Shown here: positions 42,413 to 51,892 of the stretch, in pieces
How the letters are laid out: each line of letters starts with the position of its first letter
How positions within the stretch are numbered: position 1 is the first letter of the stretch
From: an uncultured Prevotella sp.
GTDB lineage: Bacteria; Bacteroidota; Bacteroidia; Bacteroidales; Bacteroidaceae
NCBI GenBank assembly: GCA_900541335.1
Contig: UQJC01000003.1
Coordinates: 56,129-120,128 of the forward strand
Direction of reading: 5' to 3'
DNA length: 64,000 nt
Translations under genes and position numbers: made by a program
Notes under the pieces: generated by a model
Databases searched by the model: none
What the model was told of the DNA's origin: nothing
Seen by the model: the letters and a program-made list of their open reading frames with translations, nothing else

Positions 42413-43330
42413 ATGATGATGAAACGTTTATCCCTGTGCTCTCTTTTTAAAATTGGATGCGTCACGGTGATGTTGACTGCTTGTGGTTCTTCCTCAAATC
42501 CTCAAGCCGCAGTGGAAGCTTGGACTGACCGAGCGAAGGAAAAGGTGGAGCAAACAGTGAAGGAAAAGGTGTATGCCGCGATTAATGAGGCACAGGCCAC
42601 AGCTTCAGAAGAGAGTCCTGAAGCGTCAGAAGGTAGTACAATTTTGGCTTCCTATGCAGGAGTTGAAATTCCGCATTATACTCCTTCACGGGGCGGCCAA
42701 ATCATTCGACATACGGGTTTTACCCTTTCCTATGATGCAGATTATAAAACTCCACAATGGGTGGCATGGGAGCTGACGCGTAGCGAAGCCCAGGGTACAG
42801 AACCGCGTGCCAAACATTTCGAACCAGACCCCAAGGTGAGGGGAGCCAAAGCCTATCATAAGGATTATACAGGTTCTGGTTATGATCGTGGTCACATAGC
42901 TCCGGCAGGTGACATGAAATGGAGTTCGCAAGCTATGGAAGAGTCGTTCTATCTTTCCAATATTTGTCCGCAAAATCGAAATCTCAATCGTGGAGATTGG
43001 AAGGACTTGGAAGAACTTGAACGCGATTGGGCCTTACGTTATGGAGCCGTGGCGATAACGGCAGGACCAATTTATAAGTCTTCGCGTCCAGCACGTATTG
43101 GTGCCAATCGAGTGGCAGTGCCTGATGCCTTTTATAAAGTATTGCTTGTCGGTTATCCTTCTGCACCCAAAGCCTATGGTTTTGTTTTTCGTAATGAAGC
43201 TGGAAGTCGTCCGTTGAGCAGTTATCAATTGACAGTAGACGAAGTAGAACAAATAACAGGCATTGATTTCTTTCCCTTGCTGCCCGACGATGTGGAAAAT
43301 CGCATCGAGGCGGCCAAACCCTCTCTGTAA
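42413..43330 (+). CDS. DNA/RNA non-specific endonuclease, lipoprotein
   Basis: A 305-residue NUC1-type nuclease. Three successive ATG (42413, 42416, 42419) make the exact start uncertain. The lipobox is VMLTAC (Cys about 25); a low-complexity Glu/Ala linker follows. The catalytic motif is DRGHIAPAGDM near 165, with the conserved Asn in NICPQNRNLNRGDW. These nucleases cut DNA and RNA without sequence specificity using one Mg ion; a surface location suggests nutrient scavenging. The stop codon overlaps the mnmA start (TAATG). Confidence 0.9.
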   Translation: MMMKRLSLCSLFKIGCVTVMLTACGSSSNPQAAVEAWTDRAKEKVEQTVKEKVYAAINEAQATASEESPEASEGSTILASYAGVEIPHYTPSRGGQIIRHTGFTLSYDADYKTPQWVAWELTRSEAQGTEPRAKHFEPDPKVRGAKAYHKDYTGSGYDRGHIAPAGDMKWSSQAMEESFYLSNICPQNRNLNRGDWKDLEELERDWALRYGAVAITAGPIYKSSRPARIGANRVAVPDAFYKVLLVGYPSAPKAYGFVFRNEAGSRPLSSYQLTVDEVEQITGIDFFPLLPDDVENRIEAAKPSL

Positions 43331-44460
43331 TGACAACAACTCCTTCTGTAACAACTGTTGAAACAAAGCCCCGTGTGCTAGTTGCCATGTCGGGGGGTGT
43401 CGATAGTTCAGCCGTGTGCCTGTTGCTTCAAGACCAAGGTTATGAAGTAGTAGGTATGACCATGCGTGTTTATGATCTACCCCGCCAATTTGAAGACGAA
43501 AGCGACGAACCAGACTTTATTCGTTCCGCCCGTGAGCTTGCTGCCCGATTGGGTATAGAGCATCATGTCGTTGATGCACGTACGGATTTTCGTGAACAAA
43601 TCGTTCGTTATTTCCTCGATGAATACGAGGCAGGACGTACGCCTAATCCTTGTGTACGTTGTAATCGTGATTTTAAATTCCGCTTGATGGCAGAATGTGC
43701 CGACCGATTCGGTTGTACTTTGATGGCAACAGGACATTATGTCAAGACGGAAGAGGGGACCGATGGATATACGTACTTGCTTATGGGAGACGATTTGCGT
43801 AAGGACCAGAGCTATTTCCTTTGGCGCGTTCCGCAGGCCACACTTCGTCGTTGTGTATTTCCCTTAGGAACGATGGAAAAGCCTCAAGTACGGGCTTATT
43901 TGAACGAGAAGGGGTTTACCCAACGTTCCCGTCAAAGTGAGTCTATGGAAATCTGTTTTGTAGAAGGTGATTATCGCGACTTCTTGCGTGAACAACGTCC
44001 TGACTGTGCGTCTCGATGTCAGGGAGGACGCTATGTCAATACGTTAGGGCAGACCATCGGACAGCATGAAGGAGTTCCTTTTTATACGGTTGGTCAACGT
44101 AAAGGGTTAGGTATAGCCTTAGGTTACCCCGCTTATGTGCTTCGTTTGAATGCTGTCAAGAATACCATTGTATTAGGAAAAGAAGAAGACCTTCAAGCCA
44201 CAGCCTTCTTTGCTGAAGATGACTGTTTGGTTCATCCCGAAGCCTTTTTCGCTTCGACTACGCTCAGTGTGCGTATTCGTTATCACAGTGCGCCTGTCGC
44301 TTGTCAGGTGACACGCCTGGAAGACGGTCGCTTGTTGGTGCGTACTCTCCAGTCAGTTCAAGCCATTACGCCCGGACAAAGTGCGGTCTTTTATGAAGGT
44401 AAACGTATGGTGGGCGGCGCAGTGATAGCCCGTCAAAATGGCATCGGAGAATACTTGTAA
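43330..44460 (+). CDS. mnmA: tRNA-specific 2-thiouridylase MnmA
   Basis: A 376-residue enzyme that thiolates U34 of tRNA-Lys, -Glu and -Gln. Residues about 18-28 carry the ATP-binding PP-loop (AMSGGVDSSAV). TPNPCVRCNRDFKF holds the first catalytic Cys; GHYVK and RKDQSYFLW follow. The second catalytic Cys is in MEICFVEGDYRDF. The C-terminal beta-barrel begins near 290. Length is normal. Its ATG overlaps the nuclease stop by one base. The partner modification enzyme mnmE is 4.6 kb upstream. Confidence 0.95.
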   Translation: MTTTPSVTTVETKPRVLVAMSGGVDSSAVCLLLQDQGYEVVGMTMRVYDLPRQFEDESDEPDFIRSARELAARLGIEHHVVDARTDFREQIVRYFLDEYEAGRTPNPCVRCNRDFKFRLMAECADRFGCTLMATGHYVKTEEGTDGYTYLLMGDDLRKDQSYFLWRVPQATLRRCVFPLGTMEKPQVRAYLNEKGFTQRSRQSESMEICFVEGDYRDFLREQRPDCASRCQGGRYVNTLGQTIGQHEGVPFYTVGQRKGLGIALGYPAYVLRLNAVKNTIVLGKEEDLQATAFFAEDDCLVHPEAFFASTTLSVRIRYHSAPVACQVTRLEDGRLLVRTLQSVQAITPGQSAVFYEGKRMVGGAVIARQNGIGEYL

Positions 44461-44513
44461 TGGCATCTGATTTTTCCTCTCCTTTCTAACATCTATAGAC
44501 ATTTACTCATTTT

Positions 44514-45917
44514 ATGAAAACGATTCTTTTCACCCTGCTTTGTGCAGGATGTTTTTCTCTTACTGCTTTAGCCAATCAAAGCAAGGCTGCCACGCAAACA
44601 GAGCGTCCGGCTAAAACCTGGCGTTACCGTGTGGCATTGACAGATAAGAAAAATTGTGGTTATACGGTTAAACATCCCGAAGCATTTCTTTCCACTGCTT
44701 CTATTCAGCGTCGTCGTCGTTTGGGATTGAAAGTAGACCAACATGACCTGCCGCTTACACCCTCATATTTGCAGCAGTTGCGTGAAGTAGGTATGAAGAT
44801 TTGCTACCAGAGCAAGTGGAACAATACCGTGGTGGTGGAAACAGCCGATACGACCCAAATGCGGAAAGTGCGTTGTTTCCCCTTCGTGAATAGCACCCGT
44901 TTGGTTTGGCAAAGTCCAGATAGTTTGCTCGTTCAAGCAATGCCAACAGACCGTCAAACCTTGGTGACTAATCAGCGCGACACGTTAGCCAATTACTATG
45001 GACATGCCGCCACTCAAGTGGAAATGCTCCAGGTACAGAAATTGCATCAGTCTGGTTTTCGGGGAAAAGGGGTTACCATTGCTGTAATTGATGGTGGTTT
45101 CTTCAACGCTGATCTTATAGACGGATTGAAACACGCTCGCATACTTGGTACTCGTAACTTTGTTCGTCCTACGACGAGTGTTTACGAAGAACAAAGTCAC
45201 GGAATGAGCGTGCTCTCCTGTATGGCCGCCAACGCCCCTTATTCCTTGGTCGGTACGGCTCCCGAAGCGTCCTACTATCTGTTGCAATCGGAAGATTGGG
45301 AAAGTGAACAGCTCATCGAAGAAGACGTGTGGTGTGCGGCAGTTGAATATGCTGATAGCATCGGTTGTGACATTGTGACCAGCTCCCTGGGTTATATGCT
45401 TTTCGATCATCCTGAGATGAGTCATAAGTATTACGAACAGGATGGACAAACTGCCCTTAACAGCCGTTCGGCTTCACTTGCTGCCAGTCGAGGCATCCTG
45501 TTATTCAATAGTGCAGGCAATAGCGCAGATGAGCAGTGGAAGAAAATCGGATTTCCTGCCGATGCTACCAACATGATTACCGTTGGTGCAGTGAATGCCG
45601 ATCGACTCAATACCGTATTTTCATCTATTGGCAACACAGCTGATGGACGTGTGAAGCCCGACCTTATGGCGCAAGGAGGTGCAGCAGCTGTGTATCGTAT
45701 AGATGGTTCGGTAGGACGTGTTAATGGAACCTCCTTCTCTTGCCCCATCCTTTGTGGAGCCGTGGCTTGCATAGTAGGTGCCTTTCCTCATCGTCGACCA
45801 GAAGAAATTATCCGAGCGCTTCAGCAGAGTGGAGACAATGCTACCCATCCAGATAATATCTTTGGTTATGGTATTCCCAATCTGTATCGTGCATTCAGCA
45901 TCTTGAAACAACTCTAG
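44514..45917 (+). CDS. Secreted subtilisin-like (S8) serine peptidase
   Basis: A 467-residue exported protease with signal peptide (LFTLLCAGCFSLTALA). Residues about 35-150 form a propeptide-like domain. The catalytic triad is Asp in VTIAVIDGGF (near 197), His in QSHGMSVLS (near 231) and Ser in VNGTSFSCPI (near 407), with oxyanion Asn in LFNSAGNSADE. Order and spacing are standard for S8. No C-terminal sorting domain is obvious, so it may be periplasmic or released. It lies between mnmA and xseA in the same direction. Confidence 0.93.
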   Translation: MKTILFTLLCAGCFSLTALANQSKAATQTERPAKTWRYRVALTDKKNCGYTVKHPEAFLSTASIQRRRRLGLKVDQHDLPLTPSYLQQLREVGMKICYQSKWNNTVVVETADTTQMRKVRCFPFVNSTRLVWQSPDSLLVQAMPTDRQTLVTNQRDTLANYYGHAATQVEMLQVQKLHQSGFRGKGVTIAVIDGGFFNADLIDGLKHARILGTRNFVRPTTSVYEEQSHGMSVLSCMAANAPYSLVGTAPEASYYLLQSEDWESEQLIEEDVWCAAVEYADSIGCDIVTSSLGYMLFDHPEMSHKYYEQDGQTALNSRSASLAASRGILLFNSAGNSADEQWKKIGFPADATNMITVGAVNADRLNTVFSSIGNTADGRVKPDLMAQGGAAAVYRIDGSVGRVNGTSFSCPILCGAVACIVGAFPHRRPEEIIRALQQSGDNATHPDNIFGYGIPNLYRAFSILKQL

Positions 45918-45969
45918 AAGTTAAGGAAAAAGACTTCGTTTCTTGAATACCTTCCACTTTTCTCCTGTC

Positions 45970-47403
45970 ATGCTCAATCCCTTTCTTTCCGATTTGTCCG
46001 ATTCTCAGCCAGCAGAGCAAAGTCAGGCCGCATTGACTTTGTTCGAGCTCAATAGCCTTGTACGTTCTGCATTGAAACATACCTTGTTGCCTACGTATTG
46101 GCTAATGGCTGAATTAAGTGAAGTACGTGTGGCTTCCAATGGACATTGTTATGTCGAATTTGTACAAAAGGACGAAGCCAGTGGGGCTATGGTAGCTAAG
46201 GCACGCGGAAACATTTGGCGAACTGCTTACCTGAGTTTAGTTCGCCGTTTTGAACGTGTTACGGGTAAACCATTGGTTGCCGGGTTGCAAGTATTGGTGC
46301 AAGTAACTGTAACCTTCCACGAACTCTATGGCTATGCCCTCAATGTCGTCGATATCAATCCTGCTTATACAGTGGGCGAGATGGCATTGCGCCGTAAGGA
46401 AATCTTGCGTCAGTTGGAAGAAGATGGGATAATGGATCTGAATAAGGAGTTACCCTTGCCTCGTGTTGTACGACGTGTGGCGATTGTCTCCAGTGCAACG
46501 GCGGCAGGTTATGGTGATTTCTGCAATCAGTTGGAACAAAGTGGTTACGATTTTCAGTTCTCCCTCTTTCCTGCTTTGATGCAAGGCGACCGAGTTGAGG
46601 AGAGCGTCATTGCAGCCCTTGACCAAATTGCGACTGAATTGGATCAGTGGGATGTGGTGGTAATCATTCGTGGTGGAGGAGCCGTGACCGACTTAAATGG
46701 TTTTGATTCCTATTTATTAGCCGCTAATGTCGCTCAGTTTCCTTTACCCGTTCTGACAGGTATTGGTCATGAACGCGATGATACCATTGTCGACCTTGTG
46801 GCACACCTTCGGCTTAAAACACCTACCGCAGTTGCGGCTTTCTTGATAGAGCGACGTGGGCAGGAAATGGCGCAAGTAGACGACCTTCGTCGTCGTTTAG
46901 TTGAGGCGGTACGGCAGCGTCTGCACACAGAAGGGCAACGGCAAGAGCGAGTGGCCTCACATTTAACTTTAGCAGTTTCTCAACAGCTTGCAATGCAACG
47001 TCGGATGTATCAGCTACTCGCTCATCGTTACGCCATTGCGTCGACCCAATTCTTTTCCCGTCAACGGGAACAATTAACCAGGCAGTCGGTTGCTTTACAG
47101 AGTGCCGTACGGTTAGACTTACAGCTGAGACATCAGCAAATGGAGGCTCTTTTGCCTCGTATTCCTTTGGCTCTTGAACGCTATTTTCAGCGGAAGCATG
47201 ACCAACACACCTTGATAGAACGCTCGTTGCGACTGGCTGGTCCAGAACGCATTTTGGCTATGGGATTCAGTATCACGCTCAAGCACGGAAAGCCCATTCG
47301 TAGCGCAGCATCCCTTCGACCTGGTGATATTCTGGAAACGCGTTTGGCTGAAGGCAGTGTGCAGAGTGTAGTACAGGAGTCTTCCAAACCCCAAAATGAA
47401 TGA
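45970..47403 (+). CDS. xseA: Exodeoxyribonuclease VII large subunit
   Basis: A 477-residue catalytic subunit of ExoVII. The ATG at 45970 gives the plausible N-terminus before FELNSLVRSAL; in-frame upstream codons are not ATG. The N-terminal OB fold (WLMAELSEVRVASNGHCYVEF) is followed by the nuclease domain (VAIVSSATAAGYGDF, VVIIRGGGAVTDLNGFD, TGIGHERDDTIVD). A coiled-coil region (about 290-420) follows, then an xseB-binding tail with MGFSITLKHGKPI. It overlaps xseB by 8 bp. Confidence 0.95.
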   Translation: MLNPFLSDLSDSQPAEQSQAALTLFELNSLVRSALKHTLLPTYWLMAELSEVRVASNGHCYVEFVQKDEASGAMVAKARGNIWRTAYLSLVRRFERVTGKPLVAGLQVLVQVTVTFHELYGYALNVVDINPAYTVGEMALRRKEILRQLEEDGIMDLNKELPLPRVVRRVAIVSSATAAGYGDFCNQLEQSGYDFQFSLFPALMQGDRVEESVIAALDQIATELDQWDVVVIIRGGGAVTDLNGFDSYLLAANVAQFPLPVLTGIGHERDDTIVDLVAHLRLKTPTAVAAFLIERRGQEMAQVDDLRRRLVEAVRQRLHTEGQRQERVASHLTLAVSQQLAMQRRMYQLLAHRYAIASTQFFSRQREQLTRQSVALQSAVRLDLQLRHQQMEALLPRIPLALERYFQRKHDQHTLIERSLRLAGPERILAMGFSITLKHGKPIRSAASLRPGDILETRLAEGSVQSVVQESSKPQNE

Positions 47404-47602
47404 TATGAAGAAGAATATGACTTACGAAGAAGCCATGCAACGGCTGGAAAGCATAGTCAGTGGTTTTGAGCAAAACCATGTAGCACTCGATACGCTGACC
47501 GAACAACTGGCTGAAGCCCAAGAGCTGCTTCGATTCTGTAATGATAAATTGCAAAAGGCGGAAGCCGACGTAAAAAAACTACTCGATCATGAGCAAGAAT
47601 AA
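47396..47602 (+). CDS. xseB: Exodeoxyribonuclease VII small subunit
   Basis: A 68-residue subunit with the family signature MTYEEAMQRLESIVSGFE and a heptad-rich helix (LTEQLAEAQELLRFCNDKLQKA). It overlaps xseA by 8 bp and trmB by 14 bp, so all three are co-translated in an operon. Met4 (47405) or Met8 (47417) are alternative starts. Confidence 0.93.
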   Translation: MNDMKKNMTYEEAMQRLESIVSGFEQNHVALDTLTEQLAEAQELLRFCNDKLQKAEADVKKLLDHEQE

Positions 47603-48365
47603 ACTTTCGAAATTTGCTGACATGGAACAATATCCCCATGTCTTTCAAGCCGGAGCCGTAGCTACGGATCCAACTCCCTTTCCCATGCGTGGTAAATGGG
47701 GCAGTGATTTCTTCCATAATGACAACCCGATTGTGTTGGAATTGGGATGTGGTCGTGGAGAATATACCGTCGGACTTGCCCGTCTCTTTCCGGATAAGAA
47801 TTTTATCGGTGTAGACATCAAAGGAGCGCGTATGTGGACGGGAGCAACCGAATCGCTTCAAGAGGGATTGTCCAACGTGGCCTTCCTTCGTACGCATATC
47901 GAGTTTATCGACCGTTTCTTTGCTGAGGGCGAAGTCGCTGAAATTTGGCTGACCTTCTCCGATCCACAGATGAAGAAAGTCACAAAGCGTTTGACTTCAA
48001 CCCACTTCCTGGCACGTTATCGTCGTTTCTTGGTAGACGGTGGTTTGATTCATCTCAAGACCGACAGCCGTTTCCTCTTTACTTATACCAACTACATGGT
48101 TGAAGCCAACCAGTTACCTGTGCAATTCCGTACAGACGATTTATACCATACGTTGGAAGCTGAAACCGATACCGAAGTGCGACAGATACTTGGCATTCAA
48201 ACTTATTACGAGCAACAATGGATTGCCCGTGGGTTGACCATCAAGTACTTGAAGTTTGCTCTTCCGCAACAAGGGGAATTAGTTGAGCCCGATGTTGAAA
48301 TCGAACTGGATGACTACCGCAGTTACAATCGTTCAAAGCGTAGCGGACTTTCGCATGCTAAGTAA
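47589..48365 (+). CDS. trmB: tRNA (guanine-N7)-methyltransferase TrmB
   Basis: A 258-residue SAM-dependent enzyme that methylates G46 in the tRNA variable loop. The SAM motif is ELGCGRGEYTVGLA near residue 51; FIGVDIKGARMW, AEIWLTFSDPQMKK and LIHLKTDS follow in family order. A C-terminal extension of about 30 residues (GELVEPDVEIELDD) is longer than E. coli TrmB. It overlaps the end of xseB. Confidence 0.95.
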   Translation: MSKNKLSKFADMEQYPHVFQAGAVATDPTPFPMRGKWGSDFFHNDNPIVLELGCGRGEYTVGLARLFPDKNFIGVDIKGARMWTGATESLQEGLSNVAFLRTHIEFIDRFFAEGEVAEIWLTFSDPQMKKVTKRLTSTHFLARYRRFLVDGGLIHLKTDSRFLFTYTNYMVEANQLPVQFRTDDLYHTLEAETDTEVRQILGIQTYYEQQWIARGLTIKYLKFALPQQGELVEPDVEIELDDYRSYNRSKRSGLSHAK

Positions 48366-48413
48366 TTAGAACGTAGTTGGCAGTAGAAGCTGAACCGTCC
48401 CACTTCGTATAAT

Positions 48414-48459
48414 CCTCATAAACCTTTACCTCCTTAACCTCATAACTTCTCACAATCCT
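48414..48459 (+). repeat. 8-bp periodic leader tract before the Mrp gene
   Basis: Octamers CCTCATAA (48414 and 48438), ACCTTTAC, CTCCTTAA and CTTCTCAC run in register right up to the ATG. Confidence 0.7.
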
Positions 48460-49563
48460 ATGCTTCAATTATATCCCAAACTCATTACCGATGCCCTTGC
48501 AACAGTGCGTTATCCGGGTACAGGAAAGAATCTTATCGAAGCCGAGATGATGGAGGATGACCTCCGCATTGATGGTTTGCATGTATCCTTCTCTTTGATT
48601 TTTGAAAAGAGTACCGATCCCTTTATGAAATCCGTCTTGAAGGCAGCTGAAGCAGCTATTCATACCTATGTGGATCCTTCGGTTGTAGTTGAAATTAAGA
48701 CTAAGACCCTTCAAGCCGCCCGTCCGGAACCTGGTAAAATGTTGCCCCAGGTTAAGAATGTCATTGCCGTAAGTTCTGGCAAGGGTGGGGTAGGTAAGAG
48801 TACGGTAGCCGCCAACTTAGCTGTAGCTTTGGCACAGTTGGGTTATAAAGTCGGTTTGCTTGATGCCGATATATTTGGACCTTCCGTACCCAAGATGTTC
48901 CACCTCGAGGCAGAGCGTATCTTTGCAGAAATGAAGGATGGTCGTCAGTTGCTCATCCCTGCATTGAAATATGGTGTAAAGGTGCTCTCAATTGGTTTCT
49001 TTGTCAATCCCGACACAGCAACCCTTTGGCGTGGTGGTATGGCTTCCAACGCCTTGAAACAACTCATCGCTGATGCCGATTGGGGAGAACTCGATTATTT
49101 TGTACTCGATACCCCTCCGGGAACTTCAGACATTCACTTGACCTTGCTTCAGAATCTGGCAATTACGGGTGCAGTCATTGTCAGCACCCCGCAGGCTGTA
49201 GCTTTAGCCGATGCACGCAAGGGTATTGATATGTATCGCAATGACAAGGTCAATGTGCCTATCTTGGGTATGGTAGAAAATATGGCTTGGTTTACGCCTG
49301 CCGAATTACCCGAGAATAAGTACTACCTCTTTGGTCGTGAAGGCGTCAAACGATTGGCTGAAGAAATGCAAGTTCCTTTGCTCGGACAAATTCCTATTGT
49401 ACAAAGCATCTGTGAAAGTGGTGACGAAGGTGAACCTGCCGCTACGCGTGAAGATACGATGACTGCTTTGGCTTTCCGCAATTTGGCAGAAGCTGTCGTA
49501 AAGGAAACGGAGCGTCGTAATCAGGAAATGCCTGCTACGCAGATTGTTGAAATGCAGAAGTAA
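48460..49563 (+). CDS. Mrp/ApbC-family Fe-S cluster carrier ATPase
   Basis: A 367-residue P-loop ATPase. An N-terminal MIP18-like domain (about 1-90) precedes the Walker A/deviant motif SSGKGGVGKSTVAANLA near 106. LLDADIFGPSVPKMF, SIGFFVNPDTATLWRG, and DYFVLDTPPGTSDIHLTL follow. The usual C-terminal C-x-x-C cluster site is absent (WFTPAELPENKYYLFG). It may carry clusters by other residues or act differently; this absence appears shared with Bacteroidetes homologues as far as I recall. It precedes the DUF2027/Smr gene. Confidence 0.92.
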   Translation: MLQLYPKLITDALATVRYPGTGKNLIEAEMMEDDLRIDGLHVSFSLIFEKSTDPFMKSVLKAAEAAIHTYVDPSVVVEIKTKTLQAARPEPGKMLPQVKNVIAVSSGKGGVGKSTVAANLAVALAQLGYKVGLLDADIFGPSVPKMFHLEAERIFAEMKDGRQLLIPALKYGVKVLSIGFFVNPDTATLWRGGMASNALKQLIADADWGELDYFVLDTPPGTSDIHLTLLQNLAITGAVIVSTPQAVALADARKGIDMYRNDKVNVPILGMVENMAWFTPAELPENKYYLFGREGVKRLAEEMQVPLLGQIPIVQSICESGDEGEPAATREDTMTALAFRNLAEAVVKETERRNQEMPATQIVEMQK

Positions 49564-49672
49564 TTTTTTCGAGAACGGAGTCTTTAGGTGAAAGGTCAGA
49601 GAGGTATCATGCATCCTTTATTCTTTGGCAATAGCTAACCTAAGGACTCCATTCTCCTATAATCTCATTCCT

Positions 49673-50821
49673 ATGAAACTCGGAGATAAAGTACGATTTC
49701 TCAACGATGTGGGCGGCGGTACCATTACCGGATTTCCCGATAAGCAGACCGTCCTTGTTTGTGATGAAGATGGTTTCGAAATTCCCACTTTGCGTAAAGA
49801 CGTAGTGGTTATCGAAACCGACGATTATAATTTGGCACGTAAGGTAAAGACCCCCAAAAAGCGTGCAACAGAAGAAACGGAAGAGCGTCCTACTACATCG
49901 GTGAAGCAAGCCTTGGCTGTAACCGACGAGGAGGAAGAAGAGGAAGAAGTTGACCTGGCTGACCGTGAAATGTCCTACCGTCCCATGGCGCAGGAACGTC
50001 GCGGAGCAGATGTGCTCAATTTAAGCCTTGCCTTTGTTCCGGCAAATGTCAAGACGCTGTCCGAAACGGCTTTTGAGGCTTACCTCGTCAACGATTCCAA
50101 TTACTATATTCATTACACGCTGTTTGCAATCGAAGGGCAGACCGCCACGTTGCGTTACGAGGGCGAGTTGATGCCCAATACCAAGTTCTTCTTGGAAGAA
50201 TTCCGTCATGAAGCCTTGCAAGAGTGGGAGAACTTGGTACTCCACACGATTGCCTACAAACGCGGCAAAGCCTTCTTGCCCAAGTCGCCATTGCAGGTTC
50301 GTGTTCACGTAGACGGTACGAAGTTTTATAAGTTGCACAGTTTCCGCGAATCAGCCTTTTTCACGGTGCCAGCTTACGTCATGGACTTAGTAAAGGACGA
50401 TCTTCCTGTGAAAGGCATTCAAGTAGATGCAGACGAACTGCGCGAGGCTTTGATGCCCCACAACGAAGCAGAAGAGAATAATCCGTTGCAGTCGGGAGCC
50501 GGACGTCGTGCCGCCCGTAATCAGCAGAAGAAGGATAAGAATGCCCTGGTCGAAGTAGACCTGCATGCCAGTGAATTGCTGGACACCTTTTCCGGATTAG
50601 AGTCGCGAGATATTTTAGAGTATCAGCTCAAAGTTTTTCGTGATACGATGAATGAGCATCTCAAGCACAAAGGTCGTCGTATCGTCTTTATTCATGGTAA
50701 GGGAGACGGTGTGCTTCGTCAAGCCATCCTGCGCGAACTGCGTGTTCATTATCCTCAATGTCGCTATCAGGACGCTTCTTTCCGTGAATACGGTTACGGA
50801 GCTACTATGGTCACCATCTGA
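49673..50821 (+). CDS. DUF2027/Smr-domain protein
   Basis: A 382-residue protein. The ATG at 49673 starts the conserved MKLGDKVRFLNDVGGGTITGF. Residues about 1-60 are an SH3-like cap; an acidic linker (EEEEEEEVDL) follows. The DUF2027 core (about 120-280) includes LSLAFVPANVKTLSETAFEAYLVNDSNY. The C-terminal 80 residues are an Smr domain (EVDLHASELLD, RRIVFIHGKGDGVLRQAILREL), which can bind or nick branched DNA or act on stalled ribosomes. The exact role is unknown. A terminator follows. Confidence 0.88.
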   Translation: MKLGDKVRFLNDVGGGTITGFPDKQTVLVCDEDGFEIPTLRKDVVVIETDDYNLARKVKTPKKRATEETEERPTTSVKQALAVTDEEEEEEEVDLADREMSYRPMAQERRGADVLNLSLAFVPANVKTLSETAFEAYLVNDSNYYIHYTLFAIEGQTATLRYEGELMPNTKFFLEEFRHEALQEWENLVLHTIAYKRGKAFLPKSPLQVRVHVDGTKFYKLHSFRESAFFTVPAYVMDLVKDDLPVKGIQVDADELREALMPHNEAEENNPLQSGAGRRAARNQQKKDKNALVEVDLHASELLDTFSGLESRDILEYQLKVFRDTMNEHLKHKGRRIVFIHGKGDGVLRQAILRELRVHYPQCRYQDASFREYGYGATMVTI

Positions 50822-50847
50822 TGCGTTAGGCTAATAGCTGAACAGAA

Positions 50848-50888
50848 AATCCCCGCACTTTCACAGCGAAGGTGCGGGGATTATTGTT
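50848..50888 (+). terminator. Terminator after the DUF2027/Smr gene
   Basis: A stem of about 15 bp (AATCCCCGCACTTTC / GAAGGTGCGGGGATT, 5-nt loop), followed by ATTGTTTTG. Confidence 0.85.
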
Positions 50889-50938
50889 TTGCCACATAGC
50901 GAGACTATCTCTGTGTGGCTCTTCGTTTGATTTCTCTG

Positions 50939-51871
50939 TTAATGGCTAGACTTCTGCAGGAAGTGGAAGCGGTCTGGATGTTGCAGACAGGCCTTGAAGT
51001 CCGGATGCAGCATGCCGGTTAGTTCGGCGTAAGGCACGTTGATTTCTACAATGCCTTCCGCATAGCTGGCAACCTCGTAGGGTTGGAATACAAAGGTGAT
51101 TCCTTGCTTATTCGGATAAAAAGTTGTCAGAGCCGTGGCAGGTAAGAGTGCCGTGTTTTGTTTGATACGTTTTTCTATGCGGCGATTGACCAGACGGAGG
51201 AGTTGCTTACGCTTTTGGGGCAGAAAGGCATCCTGTATCGACCAGATGCGTGAAGCTTGTTTATCGAATATCAGGTAAGTAGCGCCGTACCATCCATGTG
51301 CACCGCCCGAGTAGCCACTTTTCATGATGCGGAAGACTGCCAGTTCTGGTGAGGTCATGGCAAGCTCTGCGCTTACATGCGTTCGCCATTTGTTTGTGCC
51401 TTCGTCGTACTTAATCTTGTTGGGGTTGATGACCTTATAAGGCGAGTTGATTTCGAATTCCAAGAACAGCGGACGGCTTAAGAAGTATTCAGCCGCTTTT
51501 TCAAAGGTCTTGGCGCGCGGTGCGTTGAACAGGTGAACCAAGAGTGAATCCTGCAAAGGCTTGATATTGCCGCAATGCGCTATGGCTTCGGGCCATTCTA
51601 CTTGAAGTGAGTTTGTACAATAGAGGTAATTGTCATAGCCTTCTTCTTGTTCATTGGTACGGAAGGTACGTTCGCGCTGAATCGTATTCAGTTTATCTTG
51701 AGTGGGCAAGTCAGGCTGGTCTGCCACAGAATCCAGCGAAGACGGAACCGTGTTAGCGTTGAGCTCAACCGTGTCCTTGCTCGATGTCGGATCAGAAGTC
51801 TGTTTGCCCCGACAACCCGTAAGGCAGAGGGTCGCCAGGCAGAACGTAAGGGTTAGGATGTTCTTTTTCAT
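50939..51871 (-). CDS. DUF3298/RsiV-like lipoprotein
   Basis: A 310-residue lipoprotein with lipobox CLTGC (Cys20) and a Ser/Thr-rich linker. The C-terminal 180 residues match the DUF4163-DUF3298 pair: SGGAHGWYGATYLIFD near 190, and GITFVFQPYEVASYAEGIVEINVPYAEL near 255-285. In Bacillus RsiV this fold binds lysozyme; whether this protein does is untested. It lies downstream of the DUF554 gene and upstream of the convergent Smr gene. Confidence 0.85.
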   Translation of the reverse strand: MKKNILTLTFCLATLCLTGCRGKQTSDPTSSKDTVELNANTVPSSLDSVADQPDLPTQDKLNTIQRERTFRTNEQEEGYDNYLYCTNSLQVEWPEAIAHCGNIKPLQDSLLVHLFNAPRAKTFEKAAEYFLSRPLFLEFEINSPYKVINPNKIKYDEGTNKWRTHVSAELAMTSPELAVFRIMKSGYSGGAHGWYGATYLIFDKQASRIWSIQDAFLPQKRKQLLRLVNRRIEKRIKQNTALLPATALTTFYPNKQGITFVFQPYEVASYAEGIVEINVPYAELTGMLHPDFKACLQHPDRFHFLQKSSH

Positions 51872-51892
51872 AAGCGGTTAGCAGCAAGAAGG

